The position numbers were made by a program, and so were the translations under genes. The notes beneath the pieces are model-generated. The model ran no database searches, was not told the DNA's origin, and was given only the letters and a program-made list of their open reading frames with translations. Source: Flavobacterium ovatum (GTDB lineage Bacteria; Bacteroidota; Bacteroidia; Flavobacteriales; Flavobacteriaceae). Taken from it: DNA of 64,000 nt. How positions within the stretch are numbered: position 1 is the stretch's first letter; each line of letters starts with the position of its first letter. Shown here piece by piece: positions 61,513 to 64,000 of the stretch. The stretch is from contig NZ_CP160035.1 of assembly GCF_040703125.1 (NCBI RefSeq), forward strand, positions 1,736,001 to 1,800,000. Reading direction: 5' to 3'.

Positions 61513-61542
61513 TAAAAAAAAGCCACGCTTGTGTGCGTGGCT
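61513..61542 (-). terminator. Terminator after the coiled-coil gene
   Basis: AGCCACGC (61521-61528), loop, GCGTGGCT (61535-61542). On the minus strand an 8-T run follows. It ends just before the alpha/beta hydrolase start. Confidence 0.9.
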
Positions 61543-61552
61543 CATATTGTTT

Positions 61553-62332
61553 TTAGAAAGTAGAAAATAAATTTTCCATTTTTTCTTTTTCTTCTTCAGC
61601 TAGTGAGCTATCAACTAAGATTCTTCCAGAATGTTCATCAGTGATGATTTTCTTTCTAGAAGCAATTTCAACCTGTGTTTGAGGTGGAATTGTAAAGAAT
61701 GAACCTGCAGAAGCTCCTCTTTCAATAGATACTACTGCTAATCCATTACGAACACTAGAACGAATTCTATCATAAGCAGCTAATAATCTGTCTTCGATAG
61801 TTCCTCTGAATTCTACAGATTTTTCAGTTAAGAAAGTTTCTTCTTTGGCAGTTTCAGACAAAATTGATTCTAATTCTGCTTTTTTATGTTTCAAGTGGTT
61901 TGATTTTACTTCTAATCTTTCTTTAGATTGTGAAATAACTTCTTTTTTATGCTCGATAGTAGCTTTCATTTCTTTGATTTGCTTGTCAGCCAATTGAATT
62001 TCAAGTTCTTGAAATTCTACTTCTTTAGTCAAAGAGTTGAATTCTCTGTTGTTACGAACAGTTTCTTGTTGTTTGGTGTATTTTTTTATAGACTCTTTGT
62101 GTTCATCTATGGCATTTTTTTTCGATTTGATTTGATCTTCAATACTCTCAAGATCAGTTTTTAATTTTTCAGAACGTGTAGTTAAGCCTGCTACTTCATC
62201 TTCTAAATCCTCTACTTCTAAAGGAAGTTCTCCTCTCACGTTTCTAATTTCGTCAATTCTAGTGTCGATTAATTGTAAATCGTAAATCGCTCTTAACTTT
62301 TCCTCAACGCTTAATTCTTTCGTATTCGTCAT
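61553..62332 (-). CDS. C4-zinc-ribbon-family coiled-coil protein, Cys lost
   Basis: 259 residues. A long coiled coil (~10-175) is followed by the C-terminal domain of the DUF164/CdsZ family. The landmarks are intact (ERGASAGSFFTIPPQTQVEI, ITDEHSGRILVDSSL), but the four zinc Cys are replaced: the first pair reads S-AG-S and the second D-EH-S. The protein therefore cannot hold the usual zinc. It overlaps the NIF3 gene unit (3-bp gap), a common pairing in bacteria. Its molecular role is unclear; nucleic-acid or SSB-related roles have been suggested for relatives. Confidence 0.88.
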   Translation of the reverse strand: MTNTKELSVEEKLRAIYDLQLIDTRIDEIRNVRGELPLEVEDLEDEVAGLTTRSEKLKTDLESIEDQIKSKKNAIDEHKESIKKYTKQQETVRNNREFNSLTKEVEFQELEIQLADKQIKEMKATIEHKKEVISQSKERLEVKSNHLKHKKAELESILSETAKEETFLTEKSVEFRGTIEDRLLAAYDRIRSSVRNGLAVVSIERGASAGSFFTIPPQTQVEIASRKKIITDEHSGRILVDSSLAEEEKEKMENLFSTF

Positions 62333-62335
62333 ATT

Positions 62336-63430
62336 CTATAGGTACTTAACTGGATTTGTATTTTCTTCTGATAAAATGATTGCAAAATTAAGTATTTTTT
62401 TCCTAAGATACTCAACAATATAGTTTTTTGTATAGCGTTCTGATTCAAAATGTCCAATATCTGCCAAAATAAGTTGATTTTCGGCCTCATAAAACTGATG
62501 ATACTTCAAATCAGCGGTCAAAAAAGCATCTGCTCCAGACATAATTGCATTTTTGATAGCATAACTTCCAGAACCTCCGAGTACCGCAACTTTCTTGATT
62601 TCTTTTCCCAAAAATGCCGAATGTCGAATTCCGTCCGCCTGCATTTTATCTTTAACCAATAGTAAAAAATCCTTTTCGTTCATGGGTTTTACCAATTCGC
62701 CTACCATTCCTAAGCCTATATTTTGATGTGTGTTTAGAATATCATAGATTTCATACGCCACTTCTTCATATACATGATTGGCAAACAAGGCTTTCAGGAT
62801 TTTACTTTCCAAATGTTTTTCAAAAGTTATTTCGATCTTGACTTCGTGACTTTCTACAAATTCAAATCGAGCGCCAATCTCAGGATTACTATGTTCGTTG
62901 CCCATATAAGTTCCAATCCCCTTGGAGTTGAAACTGCAATTTTCATAATTTCCAATCATTCCCGCACCAGCATCAAACAGGGCATTACGAACCTTTTCTG
63001 CATTTTCTGCAATGGTATAAGTGATCAATTTTCGAATAAAATTCGTTTTCGGAATCAATATTTTAGTGTTTTTTAGCCCCAAGGCATCACAAAATATTTT
63101 ATTCACACCATTTTGATGATTGTCCAAGGCCGTATGAACCGCATAAATCGCTATATCATTTTTAATCGCTTTGACCACTGCGCGCTCTACATAGTTCTTG
63201 CCCGTTATTTTCTTAAGCCCCGCAAAAAGTATCGGATGAAAACAAACCACCAAATTACAATCTTTGGCAATCGCCTCATCAATCACGTTTTCGAGTGCAT
63301 CATGACAAACCAAAACACCAGTAGCTTCGGTATTGGTATCACCAACCAATAAACCTACATTGTCAAAATCTTCGGCATATCCCAAGGGCGCCATCTCTTC
63401 AAGTACAGAAAGGATTTCTTTTATTTTCAT
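62336..63430 (-). CDS. NIF3-like dinuclear metal centre protein
   Basis: 364 residues from ATG 63430 (MKIKEILSVLEEMAPLGYAE); an upstream TTG is less likely. It is a Nif3/YqfO-type split domain with the metal residues in VVCFHPILF (~65), YAVHTALDN (~98), and C-terminal GSGSYAIKNAIMSGADAFLT, DLKYHQFYEAENQ and DIGHFESER. A central insert (~130-230) is typical of the long form. It may act as a GTP cyclohydrolase-like or metal-dependent hydrolase; the true role is unsettled. It is followed by the coiled-coil gene. Confidence 0.93.
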   Translation of the reverse strand: MKIKEILSVLEEMAPLGYAEDFDNVGLLVGDTNTEATGVLVCHDALENVIDEAIAKDCNLVVCFHPILFAGLKKITGKNYVERAVVKAIKNDIAIYAVHTALDNHQNGVNKIFCDALGLKNTKILIPKTNFIRKLITYTIAENAEKVRNALFDAGAGMIGNYENCSFNSKGIGTYMGNEHSNPEIGARFEFVESHEVKIEITFEKHLESKILKALFANHVYEEVAYEIYDILNTHQNIGLGMVGELVKPMNEKDFLLLVKDKMQADGIRHSAFLGKEIKKVAVLGGSGSYAIKNAIMSGADAFLTADLKYHQFYEAENQLILADIGHFESERYTKNYIVEYLRKKILNFAIILSEENTNPVKYL

Positions 63431-63503
63431 TTTGATTTTTTTTCGAATAAACAAATTAACGAATAAACCAATTAACTATAAAATGAAACCTACACGAATT
63501 TTG

Positions 63504-63511
63504 TATCTTTG
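63504..63511 (+). promoter_or_regulatory. Candidate -7 element for the toxin-antitoxin pair
   Basis: TATCTTTG fits TAnnTTTG, 18 bp before the antitoxin ATG at 63530. Confidence 0.65.
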
Positions 63512-63529
63512 TTATTCAAAACTACAGTT

Positions 63530-63769
63530 ATGACCACTATTACCTTAAAAATCGATAAACGTACCAAAGCGGGGAAAGCTTTTATGGCGATGGTGGAGTC
63601 TGTCTTTAAAAATGTAGAAGGAATTGAAATTGTAGAAAACCAACTTGATGAAGTTCGTGAAGAAGGAAGTGTTTACAATCCTGAGTTTGTCAAAACGGTG
63701 TTGGAATCTGCAAAAAGTAAAAAAAGAACTGTTATAGATCCGGATGATATATGGGGAAGTATATCGTAG
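63530..63769 (+). CDS. Antitoxin, DUF2683-like
   Basis: 79 residues from ATG 63530, set by the promoter at 63504. The N-terminal beta strand and basic helix (TTITLKIDKRTKAGKAFMAM) look like a ribbon-helix-type DNA-binding start. The middle helix (VESVFKNVEGIEIVENQLDE) and acidic C-terminus (SKKRTVIDPDDIWGSIS) should bind the toxin. It overlaps the toxin start by 19 bp, which fits a type II module where the complex represses its own promoter. Confidence 0.8.
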   Translation: MTTITLKIDKRTKAGKAFMAMVESVFKNVEGIEIVENQLDEVREEGSVYNPEFVKTVLESAKSKKRTVIDPDDIWGSIS

Positions 63770-64000
63770 ATTTTGAAGATGTTGCATGTAAAGATTTGAA
63801 AGATCATTATAAATCAGAAAATCAATCTACGATAAAAAAAATCGAAAAAATATTATTAGAACTTACTGAAAACCCTTTTTTAGGAGAGAGACAACCAGAG
63901 GGATTAAAATATAATTTTAAAGGATATTGGTCAAGACGAATTAATAAAAAAAAACAGAATGGTTTATCGAGTAGAAACGAATATAGTTACCTTATATGTG
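63751..64000 (+). pseudogene. YoeB/Txe-family toxin, frameshifted, truncated by window
   Basis: ATG 63751. Residues 1-67 align with the YoeB pattern: NPFLGERQPEGLKYNF and GYWSRRINKK. After nine A (63946-63954) the frame continues as QNGLSSRNEYSY, which is not family-like. Removing one A restores NRMVYRVETNIVTLYV, which is. The catalytic Glu and first Arg are kept; the C-terminal His/Tyr lie beyond the window. It could be a real frameshift, a slippage site or a sequencing error. Confidence 0.7.

Noticed and set aside
61512..61526. GTG start for the alpha/beta hydrolase
   Set aside because: The codon lies in the terminator hairpin; ATG 61511 directly after it is better.
1..64000. tRNA, rRNA, tmRNA, SRP RNA, riboswitches and CRISPR
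   Set aside because: No recognisable cloverleaf, conserved RNA core or repeat-spacer array was seen by eye. A covariance search could still find a small RNA in the longer gaps.

Overview
The window is a 64-kb chromosomal piece of a Flavobacteriaceae bacterium, most likely Flavobacterium or a close relative. The DNA is AT-rich. Upstream regions carry the Bacteroidetes -7 element TAnnTTTG, and Shine-Dalgarno sequences are mostly absent. The proteins include TonB-dependent receptors, a type IX secretion sorting domain (YPNPTKD...), GSCFA, DUF4230, DUF5522 and DUF6660 proteins, and LytTR regulation. Most of the content is housekeeping and collinear. I see no tRNA, rRNA, CRISPR array or prophage.

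Layout. 1-5.7 kb: the 3' end of era, a small membrane protein, der, and an outer-membrane barrel protein. 5.8-9.3 kb: a minus-strand block (M23 peptidase, MerR regulator, LemA, two TPM-domain proteins). 9.6-14.8 kb: alaS, then a lipoprotein-GSCFA-DUF4230 run. 14.8-17.6 kb: truncated hemoglobin, ilvA, a DUF4136 lipoprotein and a DUF5522 protein. 17.6-22.1 kb: an HEXXH protein, an ACC deaminase/D-cysteine desulfhydrase homologue, a LysM glucosaminidase lipoprotein, hemL, and two tandem Spy-like secreted proteins.

22.5-29.4 kb is an almost complete molybdenum-cofactor cluster: moeA, a ModE-like HTH gene, a TauE/SafE permease, mobA, moaD, moeB-rhodanese, moaE, a moaC-moaB fusion and moaA. It makes cPMP (MoaA/MoaC), thiolates it (MoaD/MoaE/MoeB), inserts Mo (MoaB/MoeA) and adds GMP (MobA). 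No molybdoenzyme or modABC transporter is visible.

29.6-31.35 kb is an intact IS1182-type element. It sits in the loop of the terminator shared by moaA and the converging TonB receptor gene. 31.4-39.4 kb looks accessory: a TonB receptor with a DUF6660 protein, a decayed gene, a T9SS-secreted glycoside hydrolase, a D-lactate-dehydrogenase-like gene, and an IS-end-like relic. 39.4-54.8 kb returns to core genes: htpG, an OmpA lipoprotein, an ABC ATPase, fabH, argS, two mscS-type channels, ffh, folD, and an orphan gene with a TPR histidine kinase. 55-63.4 kb: a LytTR regulator, corA, a 47-residue membrane ORF, a hybrid kinase, rluF, an alpha/beta hydrolase, a degenerate zinc-ribbon coiled-coil gene and a NIF3 gene. 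The right edge has an antitoxin and a YoeB-type toxin with a frameshift in an A9 tract.

The most unusual non-coding content is the intergenic repeats. There are two families of roughly 100-155-bp hairpin-forming repeats (three and two copies) and several arrays of degenerate 7-bp units that abut start or stop codons. All coordinates were read by eye from the sequence; no database search was run.
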